Assembly: GCA_036872755.1 (NCBI GenBank)
Contig: JAVHNS010000013.1
Location: forward strand, 1,364,001 to 1,428,000
DNA from: Orbilia blumenaviensis
Lineage: Eukaryota; Ascomycota; Orbiliomycetes; Orbiliales; Orbiliaceae
Direction of reading: 5' to 3'
Length of the DNA: 64,000 nucleotides
Positions 11,691-23,647 of the stretch are shown here, piece after piece. A model generated the notes under the pieces. It saw nothing but the letters and a program-made list of their open reading frames with translations, searched no databases and was not told the DNA's origin. Within the stretch, counting starts at the first letter, position 1, and the number at the start of each line of letters is the position of its first letter. The translations under genes were made by a program, and so were the position numbers.

Positions 11691-14367
11691 ATGGCAAAGC
11701 GCAAACACTCTGAAATGGCAGACCAGGCCCCTCCGTTATTGATACCCTCCCCGCACGATGCTTCAAGTCCTGACCCGGGCTCTGCCTCGACAATACCCAC
11801 CCGCGCTAGACCCTTCATCGCGTCTCAAGTAGGCTAATCGATCCGGTTAGGATAGGCTTCTGCTGTTTCTCTTCTCTCTCTCATTCATGCAAGGGTCAAA
11901 TGTCTAATGACGTCTGTTTTTAATTGTGATGGTGCTTGGGCGATAGGCTTGCGATCAATGTCGGAGCAAAAAGACCAAGTGCGATGAGGTATTTACAGAT
12001 AGCTTCGCTCTATATACTTAATGCTATATACTTTTTAGTTTGGTGTTTGGCATATGGCGACTAACGGCTTGCAGGACCGACCGCGGTGTTCGACCTGCTC
12101 CAGGAACGGGCTGGACTGTCATTATGCAGAGACAAAACCGACAAAGTACCTCTCACCAATTCCATCATTGGCTGGTACTTGTGCATAAGTACTACATTAA
12201 CATGCGCACCTGTGCATGCGCTAATAAGGCGGTGGGACCATTAGGAAGGACCAGACAATATCTAAAATCTACAGCAGCATATACCGCCTCGAGAAGAAGA
12301 TCGAAGATGTCGCCACCCTCATCCGTCAGCAGCATGGCCCTGATGCAGATCAACAGCCAGTGCCCCATATCACAGCAATTGATTTACCGCCGGAGGCTAT
12401 CCAAAAGGGACGGCTGTCGATCGCAGATGTCTTGAACACCAGCCCTAACTTGACGAAAGCTCAAATGACGGCTAACATTAACTTATTCACACCTGTCCCC
12501 GCTGTCCATGCACCCCATCTCACGCAGGAGGCCAAACAAATGTCCTTTTCCGCACATAAAATACTCCAATGGCCGGCGATACAAGACCTACTACCTGATT
12601 TTTTACATGGGATGGATTTGGTGGAGGAATATGCGACGAAACTTGAAGCTGCGAGGCCGCCGTTGCCATTTGACGTACCTCCGATCGCAGTCAATGGATA
12701 CGGGACTTCCAGGGGCCTGGCGAAACAAGACTGGTTACAATCGCTCCCGCTATCGGTTATCAGGGGTTTGACGGAGGCGTATTTTAATACCTTCAATACA
12801 TCTAATCCAATTCTGGATCGGGGTTACTTTTATTCAGCAACTTTAAGCGTAGCAATGGAAAGCGGGTTCGGATATAATATAGAGAGCTGCATTCTACTAA
12901 TTGTATTGGCGCTGGGGTGCATGGCGGTTACGGCGCATAAGGAAGCAGGATTCCCATTATTCCCGTTGAGAGGCGAAGACGGCGACGGGATGATGGGATT
13001 TGTACCACCGGATTGGATGGAAGTGACAGAGGAAGGGGAAACGATGCCGTCTGGTTTAAGATTCCTCAATGAGCAAAGGAGGAGAATAGGCTTCTTAATG
13101 TGTGGGATGGGTTTAGAGTATGTGCAGTGTCATTTATTAGTTGGGTAAGTTCTTGAGTATCCGATCAGGGGGTCATCTCTTTTACTCATGGGCGGCAGTC
13201 TGTATTACGCGCAGGCGGTGCGAGTATTAGATCATTGGAACATGATACATAAGGCAGCCGTTGGGTGCTTAATGCTGTTAAACGGCTCGAAGGCGGAGCT
13301 CATGGATTGGGACGCTTGGGAAAACGATATGCTAGCCAGGGTATTTTGGAATACATTGATGTTCGAGAGGTCAGTACTATCGTGCCACCGGGACATATGA
13401 GTCTCCTTTATCTAACGAGCATGGTAGTATCCTTGTTCAAGAACTAGACGTCCCGCCGAGTGGCCTCACAGACTACGAGGAGATTGTGCCATTGCCAAAG
13501 TTTCCTTCGTATGCCAGTCCCTCGCCATTGGCGTCCAGTGCTGTTGAAGATACCGATTCAAATTACCAATACCATTTCCTCGCGCAAGCCGCCCATAGAA
13601 AGCTTCTTAATCGGATTAGAAACACCTTATACAGCTATGGTAACACCCCCCACATTTCGCTGGCTTATGTATATATAAAAAAATCTGATTGCAATAGAAT
13701 CCGATATGTCACAATTCCCATCTATCGCCCTCTCGCGCGAGCTCCAGCTCCAACTCGACCTGTGGCGTTCCCACCACCCATCATTCATACAACAGGACCC
13801 GCAAAGTTCACATTCCCCATTATCGCCCACAAAACTCGCCTCGCACGTCATGACTGCAATGTTACACGGCCGCTACCTAGTGGGCAAGCATCTCATGCGT
13901 CGTCCGTTTGTATACAAAGCTCTGCACACACCCGCGGAGGAATCAATAAGTCCGGATGTGTTGGAAGAAGTTAGGTGGTGCCTCGAGAGCTCGTTAGATT
14001 GGCCGCAGATTACAGGCGTATTTGAACGCGCGAGGACAGCGGTGCCGATTAAGTTTGGATTTGGGAGCCAGTGCGTATCCTTTCCTCCCCCTAACTTGTA
14101 TTCCTTATCTTAAAGCTGCTGTTCAATTTATAAAGCCGATGGGGTTTTGCGATTTTTTTCTAATTTAAGGAACCTTTTAGGTTTATGGGCCAACTTTTGC
14201 TTTTCAAGGGAGTAGAGATGTCAGTACGCGAGGAAGTGAGGGCTTGCTTGCCGGTTGGATGGGAAGGATGGGTGGAGAAAGTACTAGGGTATTTTCGGGA
14301 GATGGCACCCAAAAGTCCCACGCTGGCGAGGGATTTGTATGTTCTAGAAGCGCTGTATAGCAAGTGA
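11691..14367 (+). CDS. Zn(II)2Cys6 transcription factor
   Basis: Eight exons (11691-11828, 11947-11988, 12075-12145, 12245-13144, 13199-13369, 13428-13639, 13698-14070, 14181-14367) give 697 residues with all phases consistent. The zinc cluster starts near residue 47: ACDQCRSKKTKCDE in a 42-nt exon and DRPRCSTCSRNGLDC in the next, the usual six Cys in the CxxCx6Cx..CxxCx6C layout. A linker and short coiled coil (SKIYSSIYRLEKKIEDV) follow, as in dimerising Gal4-type proteins. The rest resembles the fungal-specific middle homology region, including the segments SLYYAQAVRVLDHWNM and LARVFWNTLMFERS. It is the only regulator among the lipid and peroxide genes on its left and right, so it is the natural candidate pathway regulator; targets are unknown. 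Confidence 0.9.
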
Positions 14368-14773
14368 CTCCGAAATAGACATAGATCAACCTCGAAGAAA
14401 AAAAGGATTGGAGTTCCGGACATATACTTTTTCAGATAGAAGGCAGGAGAAGGTACGACTGCATCCATAAATCAAGCGCTGCTTGATACTACAACCCAAC
14501 AAGCAATTAATCAATTTAAAATGGGGGTGGGGGCAACGATTAGTAATGCGTAATAGCTGTTCCATTCTTCAGTATAAATTGACAACAGTGACCGTGCACG
14601 GTTTTCGTTTAAATTTGGATGATCCTCCAACTTTATTCCGAGTCCCGCGCTTGTAACCAGCACAGCACATGCATAAGTAAGCAAGCAAGCAAGCAAGCAA
14701 GCTTACGCTCAAGCTAATCAGCTTTGGTTCGGCGTACATGCATGAATTGCATTAACAACCTTCGATATCTATT
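14368..14773. other. intergenic with GCAA microsatellite
   Basis: No gene recognised. A gcaa tetranucleotide repeat of about six copies sits near 14677-14702. Confidence 0.5.
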
Positions 14774-15939
14774 ATGGCGACAAAAACTACTACCAAGGTT
14801 GATACAAGCAAAAATTCATCCCAACAGTTTTGAAAAATTCTACATTCCACGCCCCTAGGTGGGGACAAGATAATACATATATACGGCGGCTAATACAATA
14901 AGTTAAACCACAGCCGTCTGTAGACCCATCCACTGAGGAGCTTCTCGCTCTATTCCGCGATGTTGAGGCGACTTTCCCAAAGGGCCTTGGGAGGGAACGG
15001 TGGTATTTGATGCTTGTATGTATACATATCCTAATGTTACTCCAAGCATCTTTCAGAAATTTTCTACGCATATAGATATACTTATCGAAAGGATGATTAC
15101 ATATAATAACATTAATGGATTATATATGAATTTTTGATAAATGGATACTTATCTTTATGCATAAATAGTTCGCGACATTAACATACGCCCTCCCAGACCC
15201 AAGCACCCTCTCATGCCTCTACAACTACCTGATCTCCCTGCCCCAGTACTCAACACCGCAAGCTCGGAAGACTCTAATCCGCCGTATCCGCGAAGCCCTC
15301 GTCAAGGTTGTCTCACTGATCGGTGTTGCCAAGCCCCTTTTGGTGATCTGGTCCATCTCCGCCCTCGAGCGCGAGGAAGACCGGGATTTCACTGCCACTC
15401 GCGAAGGATGGAAATGTGACGAAAAGAATCTAGAGAATGGGATGAATTGGCTGAGGACCATCTATCGTGGCGACGTGGAGGAGGTCGATCAGAGATTCAG
15501 GGGTCATGCGGATTTCAGGTGGATTTCGTATAATATCACTTACGGCCTTTACCTCTCAGACCATAGTGTTTTGGATGGCTTAGATACCGAGCTAGTGGTC
15601 ATGTGTGCGCTTTTGATCCAAAATCTGGCTCCCGTATCAGCCTTTCATTTGAAGGGCTTTAGGAGGTTAGGAGTGACCACGGAAGAGGTTGAGACTGTCC
15701 ACGTTTGTGTATGATTCCCTAATCCCTTCTGTATAAACACGCTTGTGGATGAATAAGCGGAGAGACAAAAAATATTGCTAACTCGGGGGGGAAAAAATTT
15801 GTAGTGTGAGAAAGTAGCCAAAGTGTGTGGAATCAGCATGGACAAGGTGCCTCGTGTGGCCGATATCGAGCACCTTGTACCTTGGGAGAGCGAGACCTCC
15901 CCCCAGGGTGACAATAATAACGGAAAGTCGAAGCTGTAA
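14774..15939 (+). CDS. AhpD / carboxymuconolactone-decarboxylase-like protein
   Basis: Model of four exons (14774-14797, 14914-15015, 15169-15706, 15818-15939), 261 residues. It resembles the fungal all-helical AhpD-like family: STEELLALFRDVEATFPKG, RERWYLMLFATLTYAL, a block around RIREALVKVVSLIGVAKPLL, then FRWISYNITYGLYLSD and TELVVMCALLIQNLAPVSAFHLKG. A C-terminal segment, MDKVPRVADIEHL, is typical of the fungal members. No CxxC redox pair is visible, so the bacterial peroxidase chemistry may be absent. The first exon is weak: the 8-codon start and its gttgat donor were chosen to avoid in-frame stops. The donor at 15707 gives the phase that fits the last exon. The gene is convergent with the FMO gene 227 bp away. 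The role is unknown; a link to hydroperoxides is only by family name. Confidence 0.7.
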
Positions 15940-16166
15940 ACGTATTATGTATAAAGCACTTATTTGACGATAGGGGACAAGGAGTACTTGGATCTAGTGG
16001 AGTTGTTGCTACAGTTGCATTGCAAATTTGCAGTAGAGTGTCATAACTCTTATATCAATGTGTACGTTAACCATAGAATTCATTTGAAGTTGATCTATCC
16101 AGGATGGCCTCGAAAGAAAGCTAGTTTTTGGCAACTAGCTTCATACGTGCTAGTGGTAGTTGGATA

Positions 16167-18213
16167 TTAGTGAAGACCAAACTCTTGCCCCGCGATCCTT
16201 AATGCCAGAAACCTCGAATACCACCGGCAATGTGCCAAATTCATTCCCATAAACCAGAACCCTGGGTGTCCGCTATCCCTGAAGAGTGTATTAAATTCAC
16301 CCTCAGCATCAAACCCGCCAACAGGCTTTACTGCATCCTTGACACACGGGAAAATAGCGCCTGCGGTAGTACGCATGTTTTGGTAGCCCTACATTGAACA
16401 CAGCAATCAGCTATCAATCCAGTAAAGGATGGTTGGGGGGGGAGAAGAAAATACCGTGGCAAGTACGACTTCCTCAGCCTCAAGCTCTTGACCATCCTCG
16501 AATAGAACTCCTTTCTCTGTGAACCTATCAAGTCTGCCATGCTTGACGCCAATCTTTCCATTGATGATCATGGCCGACGCGCCGATGTCAATGTAATAGC
16601 TCCCTCCGACATCGAAATATTTGATCAGCAGTCCAGCTCCATCAGGACCGTCATCCGTTACAAAGCCAGCTTTATTGAGACCCTCAATCGTTGCGCCATC
16701 CTTAGACGGGTCCTTTAGATCTGCTATTATGACCTGGTGCGCTGCCTTGACGACAGCATTGGGAAGACTGAAGAACTGCAAATCCGCCTCTTCAACATCG
16801 GGGCCGTTTTCACAGTACTGTATTTTAATTAGCTCTGGGGACTGAGAATACTCTGGAAATAGAAACAAAAATTTTTAAGAATTTTGATACATACGGTATT
16901 ACCAAGTAAAGCGGGTAGCCCAACTTTGGATGAGAGGACGTGTGTGCTGGATCTTTGGATAATCGTGGGATATGCCCCGTTCGAATACAAAGACTGAGCA
17001 ATATCATGCGCTGTGTTCCCCGCACCGACGACCAAAACCTTCTTTCCCCTCAGTCGTTCTGGGTTACTCCATTTCGAGGAATGAGTTATTGCGCCTTTGT
17101 AGACTTCCTGGCCGGGGAATGTTGGAATGTTGGGTTCGCCCGAATGACCGGTGGCGAGAATGACGTGCTTTGGAGATAATGTACGTTCTTTACCCTCACG
17201 TAGGAGCTTGACCGTCCATTTTCCATTCTCATAGGATGATGAGACCGGAGTTGTGGATGTCCAGACGGAAATTTCGAGAGAACGGGCATAGAATTCAAGC
17301 CAATCTCCAAGCTTATCCTTTGGCGTGAAGATCGGCCAGGTCTTGGGGAATGGGATGTAAGGGAGGTGATCATACCAGACCGGATCATGCAGAACAAGAC
17401 TGTGATAACGGTTACGCCAATTATCACCAACTCTAGGATTCTTGTCGACTATCAGCGTTGCAATGCCCAAGCGTCCTAGACGAGCTGCAACTGTGAGTCC
17501 GGCTTGGCCAGCGCCAATAATAAGGACCGTAGGGTCCGACGTAGTGAATTCGGAGAAGGCCGCCAGGCGTTCCTTCCAGTTTGTTGGATTCGAAGATTGG
17601 TCACCATGCAGGCCACCATGGGGACGGTTTGCACCAGAAGCTTCAGGGTGGTTCTTAAGACTCGTAAGAGTGGTATAGATTGTGAACGCCTATGATAAGT
17701 TAGCGATACAAATGCATGACGATATATATAGAAGAAGAAGAACAAAAAATGCAGCCTAACCTTCCAAGTATTGTTTGAGTCAAGGTATAGCCGAATGACA
17801 CCCTCTCCAAATCCTTCATCGGACTCTACATCAATGTAGGCTAGAATACTGATCGCAGACTCACTAGCTGCTAAAATAGGAAGCCTTTTATAATTACCAG
17901 TGGTAGGCTTGAACTTGAGAGATCCAAGCCTCTTGCTGGATACATCTTTAGCCAAAAATTGACCGATATTGTCCACTCCTCGCGAAGTACGAAGGTCCCA
18001 AGTGAGGAAGATGCCGTCTCGCCAGAAACCTTCAGCTAGGATCACATCTTGAAGACTCAAAGATGTAGGCTTCTCAATTGCCTTCTGAAGGCGAGCGAGA
18101 TAGTCCACCACAACCTCAGATGCATTGATAGTGGCGGGATCTGGAGCAGATTTGTATCTAAAAGTAGGCGGTGGTACTGCCTGCAGTGGCTGAGAATGGG
18201 TATCTACGGGCAT
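16167..18213 (-). CDS. class B flavin-dependent monooxygenase with N-terminal extension
   Basis: Four exons (18213-17761, 17689-16895, 16850-16455, 16388-16167), 621 residues. The FAD Rossmann motif GAGQAGLTVAARLGRLG is near residue 200, the NADPH motif VLVVGAGNTAHDIA about 170 residues later, and LATGYQNMR near the end closes the fold as in YUCCA-type FMOs. The first ~150 residues precede the flavin domain. They look like an NTF2-like fold (a helix near VVDYLARLQKAIEK, then a beta-rich part ending VIRLYLDSNNTWKV), an arrangement known in fungal FMO-like proteins. The enzyme should use NADPH and O2 to oxygenate a soft nucleophile or carbonyl. The acceptor of exon 3 is the second AG of ccagag, forced by reading frame. 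It is convergent with the AhpD-like gene. Confidence 0.92.
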
Positions 18214-21200
18214 TATTAAGAGTATTTGATGCCTGACCGAAAGTGTAGTGAGTACTCAAATGAATAAGTACCAGCTAGCTAGCCAATATATAATATATAG
18301 CGGTACAAATAGGTAGTCTCTTGGTGGGGTTGGAAATGTAGTGAATATATAAGAGGTACTAAATACTTATATAATGTAAGATATTCCGCACCGCGACTGA
18401 CTGTTGATTCGAGTCATTGGAACGAATAGCGCAGGGCTTATTTATACAAAGCAACAGCCATTGAATAGGCTACGGAATTTCCCTTCGTCCGCCTTCGTCA
18501 ACTTGATCGTCCTCAACTCTGCCGTAAATTAAGCGCTGGTTTTGGTGCTACACCGGCCGCGGTGGGGGACGGCTGGCCGTTGACGTGACACGCTGCTAGT
18601 ACAGCTACTGGCTATTAGCTGGTAGGAAGTACCTAGGTAGGTACTTACCTCTTAGGTACTGTACTGGCGTCTTGCTGCAGGATTCCGTAATCAATGCGGG
18701 TGGATTATAATAGCAGTGGCCCCGTCCCGAGTCTCCCATGCGGGGTATTGCCGGGGTATTTCCAAACACCATCAATGCTCAGGGCAATGCAAATGCGGGG
18801 ACACGCTTTAAGGATCCCGCTGACCGAGGATATTCCTGAAATACGTCGTAATATTATGAACTGTGGAGAGCAATTGAGCCGTACGTCCTAGTCTGGTGTT
18901 ACTGTGATAAGGCCGTTAAACTTGTATGAAATTAAGCCTCCGGATTTAGATACCGGCTGCAGCCTCCCTGGCGAAGTATGGGGTATAGATACTGAATGCG
19001 GGGCAAGAATTGAATCCTACGATTGACCTACGAGCCCTGTTCTCCACTCGAACCATTATCCACAGTTTTTTTTTTTTTTTTTTGATTCGCGCACATGTCG
19101 ATTACAGTCGTTGGGTGTGCGAGTCAGGGCGTACAATGCAATGGACGGGTGTCGATAGCAAACATGAACGTAACGAAACATCCCTTTCCATTGTACCGAT
19201 TGTATGCTACGCGAAATTGCGATGACTACATCGATACCATCTGGGTGTCCGCTCTACACCATTACGCAAAAACGTCGGCTTTAATACGACGTCGGCATCG
19301 TGCCTGCGCGCTGCTACTTCCAGTAGGAGAGACGCCATGATATTGCATTGTTTCGCGTTCGGATCGGCCCAATCGACGTATCTCAGATCTCGGTTGGCTT
19401 GGTGAACATGGTTTACACTTGGCTTGGGGGACTTAAGGGCAGGGAAGGCTATATTCTGTTATGGGTGAATCCCGCCTTGTGCGTGCGTTGAAGGTCTCAT
19501 GTATGACAAAACATGCCTATTTTGGATAACATGTGTTGGTGTCTTTTGTTACCTTCTTCAATTCTGTTTCACAAACGTTAACTGAGATAATTAGAAGACA
19601 TACCAAAAGAACTTAGCTTTACAGACGTCCTCAGAAAACAGAACCCAACCATTCCCATGGGATTCCCAGTCCCGCAATTAGAATCCAACAAAAATCTGCC
19701 CTGTAATCACTTAACCGAAGAAGTAACTAATCCTCTCGAATGAAATAATAGACATCCTAGAAAAAGTAAAATGAAACATTATCAGATTGGGTCATTTTCT
19801 TCCAACTTGATTTTCCTTTTGGTTGTGATCGAGAGGCGGTAAAACCCAGGGCGTTTAGCTTATTATCACCTTCCTGAACGTGGAGTTGACGGCTACATGC
19901 TTGTAAGGTTAACCTTTCTGCTCGGTCAGGCAAGCTTTTGTGGACTTGCGCCATTGGGAAGTCACCTCCCTTCGCGCTCTCGGATATTTGACTGTTAGAG
20001 CACTTGCGCCAACAAGCTGGCTGGGTTCTTCTCTTTCTTGTAACCCAAAGTAGATTTAAAAGACCTGCCCAATACTCAAGTATTATAGGTGCATTACATA
20101 CTTATACCACGTTGAGTAAGTGCCAGGATAAGTGTGTACATATTCACGTTAATATGGCTTAGATCGGTCTTATAAACCGGCTTTGACAAAGTGTTATCAC
20201 ATTAATCCCCTATTCTGGATCGGCTGAGCGCCAAATGTTTCCAATCCTGAACTTCGAACACATCAAGGTATTCAATTCAATCTAGGTTTCTAATAGTGCA
20301 CTTCCATATCCTGAAGCATGCGGGTATTTCGATCCCCACCTTACTTCAATATTGCAATGTTACCATCAACATCAGGTCGACAGCTCGATACAGTTCACGC
20401 ATAGAGCTCTCAACAGCTGTCTACAGTTCATCAAACTTGCCAGTCGGACTCAAGATATGCACCGGAGCCATGGGCCCTTTTCGAAAGTTTCTTCCTCCTA
20501 AATAAAATATATCAGATCCGATAGTAGATATATAGGTACCACTATATGTCTTCCTGATGGGCCCTGCATACCCGTCTAACGCATCGTTCACTCGCTTAAT
20601 GCACTGAAGAACATCTGCTAACGACTACTATCCTAAGTTGTTAAGCTCATGCTGACTATCGTACAAACCAGCGGTTTTCATGTTAGGCCTCATATATTTA
20701 TACGATACCGGTATACCTAATACACGTATTCAAGCCTGAAAAAACCAACTACGGTGGTGCCTATTAGAGATCAGCTATACACCCCTCTAATCCCTATTCA
20801 TATTATGCCAGAGGTCTCCAGCCTCTCTTCTCTCTTCACTCATCGTCCTTGTTCTATCAGTGTCCCCTTCTCCTGCTCTAGAACAGCTAATGCATTCCTG
20901 ATGTTATCCCTTCGAAACACGCTCACCCACTTGGTTAACTTTCTCCAAACCAGCTTCGAAAAAAAAAAATGAAGACACTGAACGACTTTATGCAACATGC
21001 AATCGACTCTTCAAAATCGGCCAAGTCTTCTGTGCCTCTCTGCCACCTATAGTTAAAATCTAATAAAAGAGTTTGGATTTGACAAAACGCGATCTTTGTC
21101 CCGTAAAGAGGACCCGCGATAGCTTTGAGACCCTAGGAGCATCAGTGGCCGAGGACACGAATTGATAAAAAAGGGTTGAGGTCGCTGGCAGCTGGGCCGG

Positions 21201-23083
21201 CAACACAAGGTGGGTCTGACATAGTTCCGTAGGGACCGGTTAATGTATTGCAGTCGATGGAAATGCCTCTGTAAGTTTTGATCTAGCTATACACATTGAA
21301 TACATTTGATGGAGGAGCCAATATTTTCGTGGGGGCCGGTTTAGAGACCAGTTGAGGTTTTAAAGTGATATGCCTTACAGTATACATAAGCCTTCTGCTT
21401 GAGAGTTGTCTTGTAGGAATTTGACAGCTCGCAGCGTTTTTTATCCTTTATATACAACCTCGTTGACCTGAGCTTCATCTGTGCAGCCCCACGTTAGCCC
21501 TTTGGAGCTCTGTGCAATCGAGAATATCCATACATTGAATTAGTCCCAACCATGCGCCAAGCATACAGGCAATTGGTTTTTGGTTCCAGCACAAGCTCCG
21601 CATGAGGTACATCATGGCTAATAGCTAAAGCGACTATACCCTAGAGGATAGTATAAAAGCAGGTCTGGTTGCACACTGAAAAGGGGAATCGATAATCTTA
21701 GTCATATTCCAAAGGAAGGAAAGGGATCAGGAACGGAACCAATCGCTAACGCAGGTCTGCACGCGTGGTCAAAATCGGATTGTTGGATTCTCCCTGCAGG
21801 TGCAGTGCTGACGGCTATCCGTATATATAATCACTAATATATTAGAGCGCAGATTTCAAGACGACCAAAGAGAATCGAGCAGTTCAAGCGACATGTGCCG
21901 ATTTCGTAATCACAGTATTTTTTTTACATCGGTCTAGTTAGACAAAGGGGATTTCTGTCATCCTGAGTAACAGTACCCGGTATTCTTTGTTTCGCTTTGG
22001 CCCTGTCCATATATAGCGGGACATGTTATGCTTCTGCTAGGATATAGAGTTGGTTTTTCCGTTTGGGATACAGGGACATTCAAAGTGTTAATCTGGGAAA
22101 AGATGCCTGTTAAAACCAGGATGTAGACTAGGGTCGAATTTCTGTCTGGCACCCAGATCGAATTGCGGGAACATTCGTTTTTGGATGGTGAAAAAAGGGT
22201 TTCTTCGATTTGATTCCGTCTGGACCAATTCCAAATTCCAACACAAGGAAGAAATGTTCTCAATCCTTGAGGATTAATTCAGAACGATGCGGTGTATATA
22301 CACAGGAATACCAAAAGGAGACAATACTGGAAATGGAAAATGTAAGAATTAAAGGGAAAATAAAAAGCCAGGCTAAGATTAAATGCCTTCCAAAACAAGA
22401 CGAACACCCCTAAAATAAAATGGTAAAAATCAAAAAGAGCTTGCCATGACCTCATATACTTCGTAATGTACAATTCCCACAACATATGTAAAAAAAAAAA
22501 AAAAAAAAAAAAAAGAACCTGATCGATAACCCTTGTCCACGGTAGAAGGCGGTGAAGGAAATCCGAAAAAATATAGACAAGAAGAGAAGGTTACACAATT
22601 TCCCTGATTCCCTGATTCCCTTTCTTTCCTTCCCTCGGTGGGAATAATTGTGTTTCTGCCAAATGGAAAGCTATTCCTGCCAATGCTAGTCCCTCCCCGT
22701 GTCTAATATGCACCGGTGCTATGATGACGATGGTAATATGTATACAGGAAAGAAATAATAATAATCAAAACAAACAAATGAAAACTTATGATCTAAGATC
22801 AAGATGATATAACTCCGAGTGTGTGTGTTTGTGTGTGGAATACCATCCACAGGAACGAGGAAGGAGAAAAAACAAGGAAAAGAAAAGAAAAAACAAAAAA
22901 GAGATATGCTAAAGCCGTGACCAAAGGAAATCTGAACGCCACCATTGGATATGCCGTTGAAAGAATGACTAAACTTTTTGGGGATTTATTGCGGGAGTTG
23001 AGAATATTGAGGTGAGGATGAAGAGGATATGGTGATATGGACAGTGAGACAAGAAATGGGAAAAGGGTTTAGCCATTGCAGAG
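18214..23083. other. long gene-poor stretch
   Basis: About 4.9 kb with no coding region I can support. It holds an 18-T run at 19066-19083 and a 25-A run at 22490-22514. All open frames are short, and none carries a recognisable motif or a splice-joined partner. Much of it is AT-rich with frequent TATA-like and cctaggt-like motifs. It includes the FMO promoter at its left end. Confidence 0.5.
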
Positions 23084-23647
23084 TCATAACTGCAACCACC
23101 ATCTGTCCACCCGAGATATCGAGTTAGAGTGTTTTCGGCTTCCACTGTGATGGCTAAACGTCTCCCGCTCATCGTCGCTTTGGTCATCACAGCTACTGCT
23201 GCTGCTGCTCCATAGTCCCTTGAAGTGAGAGATTGACAACCTCGGTCGGATCAAGTGCCTTCGTCGGGAGGTGCTTCCACCGTTTGAAGATATTGTTGTT
23301 ACTGTGCCCATTCGGTGGTGAGATCGAACTGATGGCGGAGGTGCAGAGTCGTAGAAAGGGGCAATTAAAGACAGTTGATTGCAAGGATGTGTGGAGTGAA
23401 GGATTCCCATGCCATGAGGAGTCGATCGAGGCCTTACTGCGTCGTCGTAGATTGACGCGTACGGCAAGACTGGCGAGGAACTACCTGACGACGTATAGCC
23501 GCAGGAGGGTATTGTCGACATAGCAGGTTGAGGTGTGCAGTGGGGAAGAATGTTGGCGCAAATGTTGCAATAAGAGTGGTTGCAGTTGCATCTTGTGCAA
23601 GTGCTGTTGGACTGGCTGCATCGGCAGCATGTCCATTCGAATTCCAT
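23084..23647 (-). CDS. small Cys-rich (zinc-binding-like) protein
   Basis: A single open frame of 187 codons starting MEFEWTCCRCSQSN. The first 30 residues hold a dense Cys/His pattern: CCxxC, then CTRCNCNHSYCNIC. This pattern, with an aromatic residue just before the first Cys and a C-x-H-x-x-C-x-x-C close, resembles small fungal proteins with a zinc-ribbon or RanBP2-like knuckle. The remainder is Ser/Pro-rich and low in complexity (SSSSSCDDQSDDERE) and probably disordered. I do not recognise the family and cannot assign a role. A 23-T / 8-A homopolymer lies about 90 bp upstream of the ATG. The Cys pattern and frame length argue that it is real, but no intron or neighbour supports it. Confidence 0.55.
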   Translation of the reverse strand: MEFEWTCCRCSQSNSTCTRCNCNHSYCNICANILPHCTPQPAMSTIPSCGYTSSGSSSPVLPYASIYDDAVRPRSTPHGMGILHSTHPCNQLSLIAPFYDSAPPPSVRSHHRMGTVTTISSNGGSTSRRRHLIRPRLSISHFKGLWSSSSSSCDDQSDDERETFSHHSGSRKHSNSISRVDRWWLQL

